Positions 17,980 through 26,427 of a stretch of 64,000 nucleotides of DNA are shown one piece after another. Location: positions 62,001 to 126,000 of the forward strand of contig NZ_FXTD01000011.1 of the NCBI RefSeq assembly GCF_900182635.1, given 5' to 3'. The position numbers were made by a program, and so were the translations under genes. This DNA comes from Halorubrum cibi. Its GTDB lineage: Archaea; Halobacteriota; Halobacteria; Halobacteriales; Haloferacaceae. Positions within the stretch are counted from its first letter, which is position 1. Each line of letters opens with the position of its first letter. The notes beneath the pieces are model-generated. The model ran no database searches, was not told where the DNA came from, and was given only the letters and a program-made list of their open reading frames with translations.

Positions 17980-20208
17980 CTACCGCCCGACGATCTCCGC
18001 GGGCGGCGAGAGGTCCCGCCGGCCGCCGAGCGTGAGGAGGAAGAGCACGCCGAGCCCGACCCCGTACGCGACCATGAGCGGGATCGTCACGAGGAACATC
18101 GTGATCACGTCGGCGGGGGTGAACACCGCCGCGAACAGCATGATCCCGACGGTGACCTCCCGCCAGCGCCCGCGGAAGCCGTCGTAGGGGACGCCCGCGT
18201 TGTTCAAGAGCACCATCGCGATCGGGATGTCCGCGAGGAAGCCGATCCCGATGGTGGTGAAGATCACGAGCCACATGAAGTCGCTCACCTGGTAGGTGAT
18301 GATCATGTTCGCGTTCGCGGCGTCGGTGACGAGCCAGCCGATGATCCGCGGGGCGATGTAGGCGTAACCGAGCGCGAAGCCGCCGATCAGCCCGGAGAAG
18401 AGCGCGCCGGCCCAGAGATACACCTGCCGGATCCGCCCGGCGACGAACCCTCGGTCGCGAAGCGCCGGCCACGCGGAGTAGAGCAGGACGGGGAACACCG
18501 CTATCCCGCCGAGAAGCAGCGAGAACTTCACCATGAAGATCAGCGCCTCGACGGGGTGGAGCGTGATGATGTTGATCCCGCCGCCGACCTCCGCGGGGAC
18601 GCGCTCCTGGAGGTCGGCCCGCACCGCCGCCAGCCCCCCGAGATACAGCCAGGTGAACGCCGCGCCCATCACGCCGCCGAACACCACGAGGAGGATGAAC
18701 GACTTCGAGCGGATCGCGTCGAAGATGAACCTGAGGTCCTTGTAGTACCCCCCGATGTCGTCCTCGGCCTCGTCGTCGCCGGTGAGCTCGGAGAGGAACG
18801 TCGAGGAGGCGCGAGAGGTGCGGTCGCCGACCGACGCGGCGAGGCCGCCGCCGGAACCACCCCCGCCTACATTCCCTCCGCCCGCGTCCCCTCCACCCGC
18901 CGCGTCCTCGCTTCCGCCGTCACCGTCCCCGTCGCCGTCCGCCGCCTCGTCGAAGCGGTCGAGGATCGCCTGCGCCTTCTCGTGGTCGTCATCGTCGAGC
19001 GCCGCCTGCGCCCGCGCGAGCGACTCCTCCTCCGTCATCTCGAGGAACGGCTCCTCGGGGGCGGCGCGGATCCCCGCGGCGTCGAGCTCGTCGAGGTCGA
19101 TGGCGGCCGGATCGCCGTACTGGTACCCCGCGCTCGTGGTGTCGAGGTCGGTGTAGACCGCCCACAGCGTTGCGACGGTCACGAACACGAGCGCCCACGC
19201 CGCGGCGTACACCACGGCGGCGGTCGCCGGATCGAGGCCGAGTCCCTCCCCCGGCGTGAGGAAGCGCCAGTCGCTGTCGAGCGCACGGAGGAGCCCGTTG
19301 ACGGCGGTCCGGCCGCCGTACTCATAGAAGGCGTACACGAGGCCGCCGCCGAGGACGGCCGCGCCGCCGACGACGTTCCAGTGGTTGCGGACCGCCCCGA
19401 GCACGCGGATCCGGTCGGAGCTGCGCTTCGCGGTGACGACCAGCTTCGCGAGGTAGAGGCTGAAGCCGTACAGCGCGACGAGCGGGAACGCCCACATCAG
19501 CTGGGTGAACGGGTCCGGCGGCGAGAACACCGCGCCGAAGACGAAGATGGCGACGACCGCGTAGCGCCACTTGTCGCGGAACGTCTCGTAGGGAACGATC
19601 TCGGCGTACGAGAGCCCGGTGATGAGAAGCGGCATCTGGCCGGCGAGCCCGAAGGAGAGCGAGAGGAAGACGATGAACTCCGTCCACATCACGATGCCGT
19701 AGGTCGGCTGGATGCCGGCCTCAAGCCCGAACCCGGCCAGGAAGGAGAACATGATCGGGAAGAAGGCGTAGACGCCGTAGGCGACGCCGACGGCGAAGAG
19801 TCCGCCGCCGAGCAGCCCGATCGCCGCGAGCTTCCAGCGGGCGACCGGCGACTGCGGCCACAGCCCGCGCGCGCGGAGTTCGTCGCGGGTGAAGTAGATC
19901 AGCGCGGGAAGACAGACGATCGCGCCGACGACGAGCCCGATCTTCGCTTGAAGGAGAATGACCTCGAAGGGAGTGGTCGCGATGACGTCGGCCTCGGCGG
20001 CGACGTCGGGGGACATGTTCGCAAGCGTCATCGCGAAGAGGTAGTCCCAGACGTGTACGCGGAGCGCCCAGAACGTGCCGATGAAGCCGATCAGGAAGAC
20101 GACGAACACCTTCTGGAGGTCCTTCTGGATCGACCGAAGGAACGCCCGGGCCGACTCGCGGCCGGCCGCAAGCGACTGTTGGGTGTCCTCGTCGAGGGCA
20201 CTCGCCAT
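17980..20208 (-). CDS. tatC: Twin-arginine translocase TatCt (two fused TatC domains)
   Basis: This 742-residue protein is the haloarchaeal double TatC. A first TatC domain (about residues 20-290), two extra membrane helices, an acidic Gly-rich cytoplasmic linker (about 395-470) and a second TatC domain (about 495-725) are visible. TatC hallmarks such as FSPPDPFTQ (first copy) and FTPADVITM (second copy) mark the end of the conserved loop before TM5. It recognises twin-arginine signal peptides, the main export route in haloarchaea. The start MASALDED was chosen; a longer frame adds ten residues. tatCo is divergent. Confidence 0.92.
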   Translation of the reverse strand: MASALDEDTQQSLAAGRESARAFLRSIQKDLQKVFVVFLIGFIGTFWALRVHVWDYLFAMTLANMSPDVAAEADVIATTPFEVILLQAKIGLVVGAIVCLPALIYFTRDELRARGLWPQSPVARWKLAAIGLLGGGLFAVGVAYGVYAFFPIMFSFLAGFGLEAGIQPTYGIVMWTEFIVFLSLSFGLAGQMPLLITGLSYAEIVPYETFRDKWRYAVVAIFVFGAVFSPPDPFTQLMWAFPLVALYGFSLYLAKLVVTAKRSSDRIRVLGAVRNHWNVVGGAAVLGGGLVYAFYEYGGRTAVNGLLRALDSDWRFLTPGEGLGLDPATAAVVYAAAWALVFVTVATLWAVYTDLDTTSAGYQYGDPAAIDLDELDAAGIRAAPEEPFLEMTEEESLARAQAALDDDDHEKAQAILDRFDEAADGDGDGDGGSEDAAGGGDAGGGNVGGGGSGGGLAASVGDRTSRASSTFLSELTGDDEAEDDIGGYYKDLRFIFDAIRSKSFILLVVFGGVMGAAFTWLYLGGLAAVRADLQERVPAEVGGGINIITLHPVEALIFMVKFSLLLGGIAVFPVLLYSAWPALRDRGFVAGRIRQVYLWAGALFSGLIGGFALGYAYIAPRIIGWLVTDAANANMIITYQVSDFMWLVIFTTIGIGFLADIPIAMVLLNNAGVPYDGFRGRWREVTVGIMLFAAVFTPADVITMFLVTIPLMVAYGVGLGVLFLLTLGGRRDLSPPAEIVGR

Positions 20209-20291
20209 ACGGCGGCAGAGGACCGTCGTCGTTATCAACCTTTTCGACCGCGCCCGCGAGATCTCTCGGCGAGGGCGACGTCATCCGAAAA

Positions 20292-20299
20292 GGCCTATA
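20292..20299 (+). promoter_or_regulatory. TATA-like box for tatCo
   Basis: The element cctataat is centred about 30 nt upstream of the tatCo ATG at 20326, within the divergent tatCt-tatCo intergenic region. Confidence 0.5.
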
Positions 20300-20325
20300 A
20301 TCACCCGGTGGCGTACCTAAGGTGA

Positions 20326-21639
20326 ATGGACGACGACGACCGGTCGAGCGACGAGCCGTCGGATGCCGAAGACCCGTCGCCGTCGGTCGAATCGAGGGAA
20401 TCGACCACCTCCGAGGAAGAGGATCCCGGCTCGGGCGACGACGAGGGTCCCGGCTCGGGCAACGGCGAGGACGACGACGGTGTCGAAGACGGAGACGAGT
20501 CCGCTAGTGAAGACGACCCCGTCGAGGAGGACGAAGGCGAGGCTACCGAGGAAAACGACTCAGCGGAAGACGCAGCTGACTCCGTCAATGAAGACGGAGA
20601 CGAGTCCGCTAGCGAGGACGCCCCTGACGACGGAGGCGACTTCGAGGAGGACGAAGACGCGGACGACTCTGCCAACGACGAAGACGCGGACGACTCTGCC
20701 AACGACGAAGACGCGGACGACTCTGCCAACGACGAAGACGCGGACGACTCTGCCAACGACGAAGACGCGGACGACTCTGCCAACGACGAAGACGCGGACG
20801 ACTCTGCCAACGACGAAGACGCGGACGACTCTGCCGAGGAAGACGCCGAAGACGACCACGCCGGCGACGGCGGCACGACGGCGGCCGCCGGTGACGCCGA
20901 GGACTTGGGCGGGATACAGGGTCCCGATACCGACGAGGAGATGCCGCTCGCGGAGCACATCGAGGAGATGATGCGGCGGCTCGCGGTTGTCTTTCTCTTC
21001 GGCGGTCTCGCGACGCTCGTCGCGGTGACGGAGTCGACCGACCTCATCAACTACTTCTGGGGCTACCACATCCCCGCGCCGCTCGAGAACCGGCCGCGAC
21101 TGTACGGACCGCTCGAGCTACCGCTGACGCGGCTGAAGGTCGCCGGACTCGCGGGCGTCGTCGTGGGGCTCCCGGCGTTCGTCTACCAGACGTATCGGTT
21201 CATGAAGCCCGGCCTCTACGAGAACGAGCGGCGGTACTACCTCGCGGCGGTTCCCACGAGTTTGGTCCTCGGTGGGATCGGGATCGCGTTCGCGCACTTC
21301 CTCGTGTTGCCCGCGATCTTCTCGTATTTCACCACCTACACCTCCGACGCGGCGACCATCGCCTTCGGGCTCGCGGAGACGTTCAACCTGATCGTGATCA
21401 TGCTGGCGTTCATGGCGATCGTCTTCCAGATCCCGCTTTTCATCATGCTCGCGATCATGATGAACCTCGTCACGCGCCTGTGGCTGGAGGACAAACGCCT
21501 CATCTTCTGGGGCTCGTTCCTCGGGATCGCCTTCCTGTTCAGTCCCGACCCGACCGGGATGGCCCCGATCATCGTCACGCTCACCATGATCGCCCTCTTC
21601 GAGGGGACGCTCGCGATCCTGCGCTGGACCGGGAACTGA
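20326..21639 (+). CDS. tatC: Twin-arginine translocase TatCo with long acidic repeat N-terminus
   Basis: The 437-residue protein is the single-domain TatC. The TatC core begins at EEMPLAEHIEEMMRRL (about residue 204), the conserved cytoplasmic start of the family. Helices follow with the conserved Pro-rich loop FVYQTYRFMKPGLYENERRY and the late motif FSPDPTGMAP. The first 200 residues are almost wholly Asp, Glu, Ser, Gly and Asn and contain seven copies of DEDADDSAN. Such a long extension is unusual for TatC, which normally starts a few residues before the first helix. It is predicted cytoplasmic. Confidence 0.92.
   Translation: MDDDDRSSDEPSDAEDPSPSVESRESTTSEEEDPGSGDDEGPGSGNGEDDDGVEDGDESASEDDPVEEDEGEATEENDSAEDAADSVNEDGDESASEDAPDDGGDFEEDEDADDSANDEDADDSANDEDADDSANDEDADDSANDEDADDSANDEDADDSANDEDADDSAEEDAEDDHAGDGGTTAAAGDAEDLGGIQGPDTDEEMPLAEHIEEMMRRLAVVFLFGGLATLVAVTESTDLINYFWGYHIPAPLENRPRLYGPLELPLTRLKVAGLAGVVVGLPAFVYQTYRFMKPGLYENERRYYLAAVPTSLVLGGIGIAFAHFLVLPAIFSYFTTYTSDAATIAFGLAETFNLIVIMLAFMAIVFQIPLFIMLAIMMNLVTRLWLEDKRLIFWGSFLGIAFLFSPDPTGMAPIIVTLTMIALFEGTLAILRWTGN
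20650..20838 (+). repeat. Seven tandem 27-bp repeats inside tatCo
   Basis: The unit gacgaagacgcggacgac plus tctgccaac repeats seven times without interruption. The first six copies are identical, and the last differs only in its final codon. Each encodes DEDADDSAN. Identity at synonymous positions points to recent expansion by slippage or unequal exchange. Unit length is a multiple of three, so copy-number change keeps frame. Confidence 0.95.
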
Positions 21640-21654
21640 CCCGGTCCCGGACTC

Positions 21655-22104
21655 TCACCCTCCACTCGGTGTCGTTCGCTCGGCGTCGTACCGGCGGACG
21701 AGCTCGGCGACGAATCGGAGTTTCAGGAACATCGATGCCAACCCCGCGACCGCGGTCCGAACGGGACGCTTCCGGTACGCGGCCAGCAGCGCGTACGCGA
21801 AGACGGGGAGGTTGAGCAGGTTGAGGACGGCGGGGTACGAACGCGAGAGGACCGCCTCTCCGCGCTCGTCGATCCACCATCGCTCGGCGAGGACGACGCG
21901 AGTCATCCACGCGTCGTCGTCCGCGGGCGGCGAGAACAGAACGGGGTTCACGGCCGTGAACGCGAGCGCCAGCGCCGCGATCTTCCCGCTTCGTCGATAC
22001 ACCGCGTACAGCAGCACGGGCGTGACGAGGAGTCGGCTCCAGCCGCTCTTCGGGTTCGCGTGTCGCCTCCAGAGGACGTCCGAGATCGACTCGAGGGGAT
22101 CCAT
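21655..22104 (-). CDS. DUF6653-like membrane protein
   Basis: The 149-residue protein opens with DVLWRRHANPKSGWSRLL, a motif I associate with haloarchaeal DUF6653. It has two or three hydrophobic segments (about 24-60 and 95-115). The middle holds a charged loop, AERWWIDERGEAVLSRSYP. The start MDPLES was chosen over a longer Arg-rich frame. It converges with tatCo with a gap of 15 nt. It is probably an integral membrane protein; no function is known. Confidence 0.65.
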   Translation of the reverse strand: MDPLESISDVLWRRHANPKSGWSRLLVTPVLLYAVYRRSGKIAALALAFTAVNPVLFSPPADDDAWMTRVVLAERWWIDERGEAVLSRSYPAVLNLLNLPVFAYALLAAYRKRPVRTAVAGLASMFLKLRFVAELVRRYDAERTTPSGG

Positions 22105-22140
22105 GCGCCGTCTTCGACCGCCGAGGCGATAGCGATTTCC

Positions 22141-22208
22141 CCGGAGTCGCGTCTCGTCTCCCGTCATCGACGGCCCGGAGTCGCGTCTCGTCTCCCGTCA
22201 TCGACGGC
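22141..22208. repeat. Perfect tandem duplication of 34 bp
   Basis: A 34-bp unit beginning ccggagtcgcgtctcgtctc occurs twice back to back, and the start of a third copy (ccgga) follows. It lies in the short space between two minus-strand genes. It looks like a recent local duplication; no function is suggested. Confidence 0.9.
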
Positions 22209-22250
22209 CCGGAACCGTGCTTCACTCCCGATCGCCAGCCGCCGATCCCG

Positions 22251-22709
22251 TTACTCCCGATCGCCGACGACCCACTTGTGCGAGTAGCTTTCCCCACAGG
22301 TACAGTGCGCGTACGCGTGGATCACGTCGCCCTCGGCGTAGAGGCCGCCCACTTCGGGGTTCTCCCCCTCGGCGAACGCGAACACGAACCGGACGGCGTG
22401 GTCCTCGTCGTCGCCCTCGGCGTCGGTCTCCGCGTCGTCGCCGGCGAACGGACACTCACCGCCGTCGAGCGAGCGGTCGATCTCCCCCTCGTTGGCCATC
22501 GCCTCCTTCGCGAACTCCATCGCACCCATGCCCGTTCCGGCCTGAAACGCCGAGCGGCCGGTCTCACCGTCGAGGACGAGCCGCACCCCGTCGTCGGTCT
22601 CGGTGCCGACCTCCCGGAGCCGCGAGTCGTCGTCGAGGAACGCGTCGCTCAGGTAGAACACCACGTCGTCGAGTCGATCGCCGGCGAGGAACTCCTCGAG
22701 CTTGCCCAT
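22251..22709 (-). CDS. DUF5807-like haloarchaeal protein
   Basis: The 152-residue acidic protein starts MGKLEEFLAGDRLDDVVFYLSDAF. It has a Gly-rich central segment (GTGMGAMEFAKEAM) and a C-terminal CTCGESYSHKW. The sequence resembles haloarchaeal DUF5807, a family of unknown function of about this length. It is predicted soluble. The C-terminal CxC followed by His could bind a metal, which is an inference only. Confidence 0.6.
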   Translation of the reverse strand: MGKLEEFLAGDRLDDVVFYLSDAFLDDDSRLREVGTETDDGVRLVLDGETGRSAFQAGTGMGAMEFAKEAMANEGEIDRSLDGGECPFAGDDAETDAEGDDEDHAVRFVFAFAEGENPEVGGLYAEGDVIHAYAHCTCGESYSHKWVVGDRE

Positions 22710-22844
22710 GCCGGCCCGAGGCGCGTGAACCCTAAAAGGCGTGCGAGTCGCGACCGCGGCGCCGGAGTCGTGTCGGTCCGAGTCCGTCCCGACGAATCGG
22801 AATCGGGGTAAGTGTTAATACGAACCACGGAGATCCGTCAGCCG

Positions 22845-22949
22845 ATGAGCACGCAAACCCCGACCGGAGACCGGCTCGTCGAGTGGGCGAGGCTGGTCGA
22901 CGAGGACGTGCCGGAGGAGGTCCGAGACGACCGCCCCGGCGACCGATAA
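22845..22949 (+). CDS. 34-residue small protein upstream of hef
   Basis: A short frame, MSTQTPTGDRLVEWARLV and onward, ends DRPGDR before TAA. A TATA-like ttaata is centred about 27 nt upstream of its ATG, and the composition (amphipathic helix DRLVEWARLVDEDV, acidic) is that of a haloarchaeal protein. It precedes hef by 52 nt; hef itself has its own TATA-like cctttagg. It may be a real microprotein; no family is recognised. Confidence 0.5.
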   Translation: MSTQTPTGDRLVEWARLVDEDVPEEVRDDRPGDR

Positions 22950-23001
22950 CTTTCACCCCGGTTCGCGAAGCCTTTAGGCCGATGGCGGCGAAGCGTCGCC
23001 G

Positions 23002-25464
23002 ATGGCGACCGAGGCCACAGGGATCGACCACCCGTTGCTCGTCGACGACTTCCTCCAGTCGCGACGCTACCAGCTTCAGCTCGCTGACGCCGCGATCGAC
23101 GACCACACCCTGGTGTGTCTCCCCACCGGCCTCGGCAAGACCACGGTGAGCCTGCTCGTCACCGCGAGACGGCTCCACGAGGCGGGCGGGACGGCGCTGT
23201 TTCTGGCCCCCACCAAGCCGCTCGTCCAGCAGCACGCGGAGTTCTACCGCGAGGCCATGACGGTCCCGGACGACGAGATCGTCGTGTTCACCGGCGACGT
23301 GAAACCCGAGGACCGCGCGGCGCTGTTCGCGGACGCCCGCGTCGTGATCGCGACGCCGCAGGTGATCGAGAACGACCTCGTCGGCAACCGGGTCTCGCTT
23401 CGCGACGTCACCCACCTCACCTTCGACGAGTGTCACCGCGCGACCGGCGACTACGCGTACGTGTACATCGCCGAGCGGTACCACGCCGACGCCGCCGATC
23501 CGCTCGTGACGGGGATGTCGGCCTCGCCCGGCGGCGACATCGAGGAGATAGAGACGGTCTGTGAGAACCTCGGGCTGACGAACGTGGAGGTGATGACGGA
23601 GGAGGACGCCGACGTCGACGAGTACACCCACGACACCGACGTGCGCTGGGAGCGGATCACGCTCCCCGAGGAAGTCCTCGAGATCCGCGACGCGTTGAAC
23701 GAGGTGATCAAGGACCGCCTGGAGAAGCTGAAGTCGCTCGGCGTGACGAACAAAACGAGCCCGGACCTCTCCCAGCGAGACCTCAACGAGATGCGCGGGA
23801 AGCTGAAGCGGATGATGGACAACGACCAGTCGGACGGCTACAAAGGGATGAGCACCCACGCCGAGGTGATGAAGCTCCGCCGGGCGGTCGAGTTGGTCGA
23901 GACGCAATCGGTGGAGTCGGTCCGGCGGTACTTCGAGCGCCAGCGCGAGGCCGCCCGCTCGTCGGGCGCGTCGAAGGCGAGCCAGCGGATGGTCGCGGAC
24001 CCCAAGGTTAGAGAAGCGATGCGGAAGGCGGAGTCGTTCGACGGGCTCCACCCCAAGTTCTCGCAGGCGCGGATCCTGCTCGCGGAGACGCTGGGGATCA
24101 ACGAGGGTGAGCGCGCGATCCTCTTCACGGAGTCGAGAGACACCGCGGAGGCGCTCGTGGAGTTCCTGGAGGCGAGTTTCGACGTCCGCAAGTTCGTCGG
24201 CCAGGGCGACAAGGAGGGCTCGGACGGGATGAGCCAGAAACAACAACAGGAGACGCTCGAGGAGTTCAAGGCGGGGGAGTTCGAGGTGCTCGTCTCCACG
24301 AGCGTCGCGGAGGAGGGCCTCGACGTGCCCGAGGTCGACCTCGTCTGCTTCTACGAGCCGGTCCCCACCGCGATCCGCTCCATCCAGCGCAAGGGGCGGA
24401 CCGGGCGGCAGGCGGAGGGGAAAGTCGTCGTGTTGATGGCCGAGGACACCCGCGACGAGGCGTTCTTCTGGATCTCCAGGCGGCGGGAGAAGGAGATGGC
24501 GAGCCAGCTCGCCGACCTGAAGGCCGCCACCGACGACATCGAGGGCGCCGTCGGCGACGACGGGCAGGCCGGGCTCGACGCGTTCGCCGACAACGGCGGT
24601 GATTCCGCCGCCGGCGACGCGGAGACCACCACCGCCGTCGATACCGCTGCCACCGTTGACGCGGACGACGGAGACGACGATCCCGGCCTGACCGACTTCG
24701 CCGCGGAGGCGCGCGAAGGTGGAGACGACGAAGGCGACGAGGAGACCGCGGCCACCGGCGACGGCGACGCCGAGGACGACGAGAACGCCGTCGTCGCGAC
24801 CGCGGGCGTCGACGACGGGGTCGAGGTCGTGATCGACCAGCGGGAGCTCGACTCCTCCATCGCGAAGGACCTCTCGACGCGTGACGGACTGCTCACCCGG
24901 CTGGAGACGCTCGCCGTGGGCGATTACGTCCTCTCCGATCGGGTCGCAGTCGAGCGGAAGTCGGCGGCGGACTTCGTCGACTCCATGCTCGATTCCGACC
25001 GCTCGATGTTCGAGCAGGTCGGCGAGCTGTCGCGGGCGTACGCCAGGCCCGTACTGGTCGTCGAGGGGACGAACCTCTACGGCCAGCGCGACATCGATCC
25101 CAACGCGATCCGCGGCGCGCTCGCGTCGCTCGCGGTGGACTTCGGGATCAGCGTCCTCCGGACCGAAGGGGAGACGGACACCACGGAGCTGCTGGCGACG
25201 ATTGCCAGGCGCGAACAGGAGACCCGCGACCGCGAGGTGAGCGTCCACGGCGAGAAGACGACGAAGACCCGCGCGGAACAACAGGAGTACGTCGTCTCCG
25301 CCATCGCCGACATCGGCCCGGTCACCGCCCGCGCGCTGCTCGAGTACTTCGGCTCGGTCGAGGACGTGATGACCGCGCCGGAGGACGACTTGCTCGAGGT
25401 GGAGGGCGTCGGCCCGGTGACCGCGGAGCGGATCCGCGAGGTCGTCGGGAGCGCGTACGAGTGA
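23002..25464 (+). CDS. hef: Hef fork-structure helicase/nuclease
   Basis: This is the archaeal homologue of FANCM/XPF, acting on stalled replication forks. The N-terminal SF2 helicase (1-520) has PTGLGKTT (Walker A, about 41), FDECHRATG (DECH box, about 143-146), a helical insertion and the motif VI region IQRKGRTGR. A disordered acidic linker (about 525-610) is followed by the XPF-type nuclease with VAVERKSAADF (active-site ERKxxxD at about 651-657) and tandem HhH motifs (VTARALLEYFG, VGPVTAERI). All catalytic residues are present. Haloarchaeal Hef substitutes for the missing Hjc-like steps in fork restart. Confidence 0.95.
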   Translation: MATEATGIDHPLLVDDFLQSRRYQLQLADAAIDDHTLVCLPTGLGKTTVSLLVTARRLHEAGGTALFLAPTKPLVQQHAEFYREAMTVPDDEIVVFTGDVKPEDRAALFADARVVIATPQVIENDLVGNRVSLRDVTHLTFDECHRATGDYAYVYIAERYHADAADPLVTGMSASPGGDIEEIETVCENLGLTNVEVMTEEDADVDEYTHDTDVRWERITLPEEVLEIRDALNEVIKDRLEKLKSLGVTNKTSPDLSQRDLNEMRGKLKRMMDNDQSDGYKGMSTHAEVMKLRRAVELVETQSVESVRRYFERQREAARSSGASKASQRMVADPKVREAMRKAESFDGLHPKFSQARILLAETLGINEGERAILFTESRDTAEALVEFLEASFDVRKFVGQGDKEGSDGMSQKQQQETLEEFKAGEFEVLVSTSVAEEGLDVPEVDLVCFYEPVPTAIRSIQRKGRTGRQAEGKVVVLMAEDTRDEAFFWISRRREKEMASQLADLKAATDDIEGAVGDDGQAGLDAFADNGGDSAAGDAETTTAVDTAATVDADDGDDDPGLTDFAAEAREGGDDEGDEETAATGDGDAEDDENAVVATAGVDDGVEVVIDQRELDSSIAKDLSTRDGLLTRLETLAVGDYVLSDRVAVERKSAADFVDSMLDSDRSMFEQVGELSRAYARPVLVVEGTNLYGQRDIDPNAIRGALASLAVDFGISVLRTEGETDTTELLATIARREQETRDREVSVHGEKTTKTRAEQQEYVVSAIADIGPVTARALLEYFGSVEDVMTAPEDDLLEVEGVGPVTAERIREVVGSAYE

Positions 25465-25501
25465 GCGCGGCCGACCGCGTGTCGCGGTCGACTGCTCCCT
25501 T

Positions 25502-26329
25502 CTACAGCTCGTAGGTCTCGCCGTCGACCGCGAGCGGCTCCGCGAACGCCTCCTCCGGCGGGTAGAAGTGTGCGAGGTGAACCAGCCGCGTCCGGTCGGC
25601 GTTCAGTTCGTCGGCGAGCGCGAGCGCGCCCTCGCGAGTCATGTGCTTCGTGCCGAACGTGCGCGGGACGCCGTCGGGTCCCTCGTGTCGCCCGCCGATC
25701 GGGTGGTGTTCACACAGCGAGGCGGGGACGATGGCGTCGGCGAGGAGCAGGTCCGGGTCGGCGAGCGCCTCGCGGGAGCGTTCCGGGATATCGTAGCTCG
25801 TGTCGCCCGTGAGCGAGAGCTTCCCACCCGTCTCGGGATCCTCGACGACGACGCCGAAACACAGAAGCGGCGGGTGGTCGACGGGGACGAACCTGACCTC
25901 GAGCCCGCAGGTCTCGAACGGCTCGAACGGGTCGCGAGAGTGGACGCCGATCCGGTCCTCGAGGTAGTCGTACTTCCGGCGGACCGTCTCGGCGACGCTC
26001 TCGTCGGTCGCGGGGTCGGTCTCGCTCGGCGCGTGGACGGGAAGCCCGTCGACGAGCCGGTAGACGTTGCCGAGGCCGTCGAGGTGGTCGAAGTGGATGT
26101 GCGTCACGATCCCGGCGTCGGGCAGCCCCACGTCGTTGTCCAGGAACTGGCTCCGGAAGTCGGGGCTGAAATCGACCAGCAGCGACTCGCCGGTCCGTTC
26201 GTTTTCGACGTGGACCGAGAACCGCGAGCGCGACACCCCGCGATCGCGCGCCTCGCGACAGGTGTCACAGTCGCAGCCGACGGTGGGCGTCCCCGTCGTG
26301 TCGCCGGTTCCGAGGAGCGTGACCCGCAT
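25502..26329 (-). CDS. MBL-fold metallohydrolase (PhnP/RNase Z-like)
   Basis: The 275-residue protein has the metallo-beta-lactamase motif THIHFDHLDG (about 76-85) and later GDTSYD and LVHLAHFYPPEE as metal ligands. An N-terminal CDCDTC cluster (19-24, GCDCDTCREARD) resembles the zinc-binding loop of PhnP-type phosphodiesterases. It is thus probably a cyclic phosphodiesterase or a related hydrolase. The start MRVTLLGTGD is the usual beginning of this group. No phosphonate genes are nearby. Confidence 0.82.
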   Translation of the reverse strand: MRVTLLGTGDTTGTPTVGCDCDTCREARDRGVSRSRFSVHVENERTGESLLVDFSPDFRSQFLDNDVGLPDAGIVTHIHFDHLDGLGNVYRLVDGLPVHAPSETDPATDESVAETVRRKYDYLEDRIGVHSRDPFEPFETCGLEVRFVPVDHPPLLCFGVVVEDPETGGKLSLTGDTSYDIPERSREALADPDLLLADAIVPASLCEHHPIGGRHEGPDGVPRTFGTKHMTREGALALADELNADRTRLVHLAHFYPPEEAFAEPLAVDGETYEL

Positions 26330-26394
26330 ATCGTGATGGCCTCCTCGTCGCACGGCCTTAGCGTCCGTGATCGAAGGTCTCCTCCGCGACCCGG

Positions 26395-26402
26395 ATTTAT
26401 AA
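26395..26402 (+). promoter_or_regulatory. TATA-like box for the AstE/AspA-family gene
   Basis: The sequence atttataag is centred close to 28 nt upstream of the ATG at 26428 and is the only AT-rich stretch in the gap. Confidence 0.5.
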
Positions 26403-26427
26403 GCGATTCCGGCACCAAGCCCGGCGC

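Noticed and set aside
20650-20838. Possible CRISPR-like array
   Set aside because: The repeats are directly tandem with no spacers and are in frame within tatCo; the same holds for 37162-37377.
20560-21069. Minus-strand frame over the tatCo repeats
   Set aside because: It is a shadow of repeated acidic codons; its Val/Phe/Arg repeat pattern has no family match and tatCo is clearly real.
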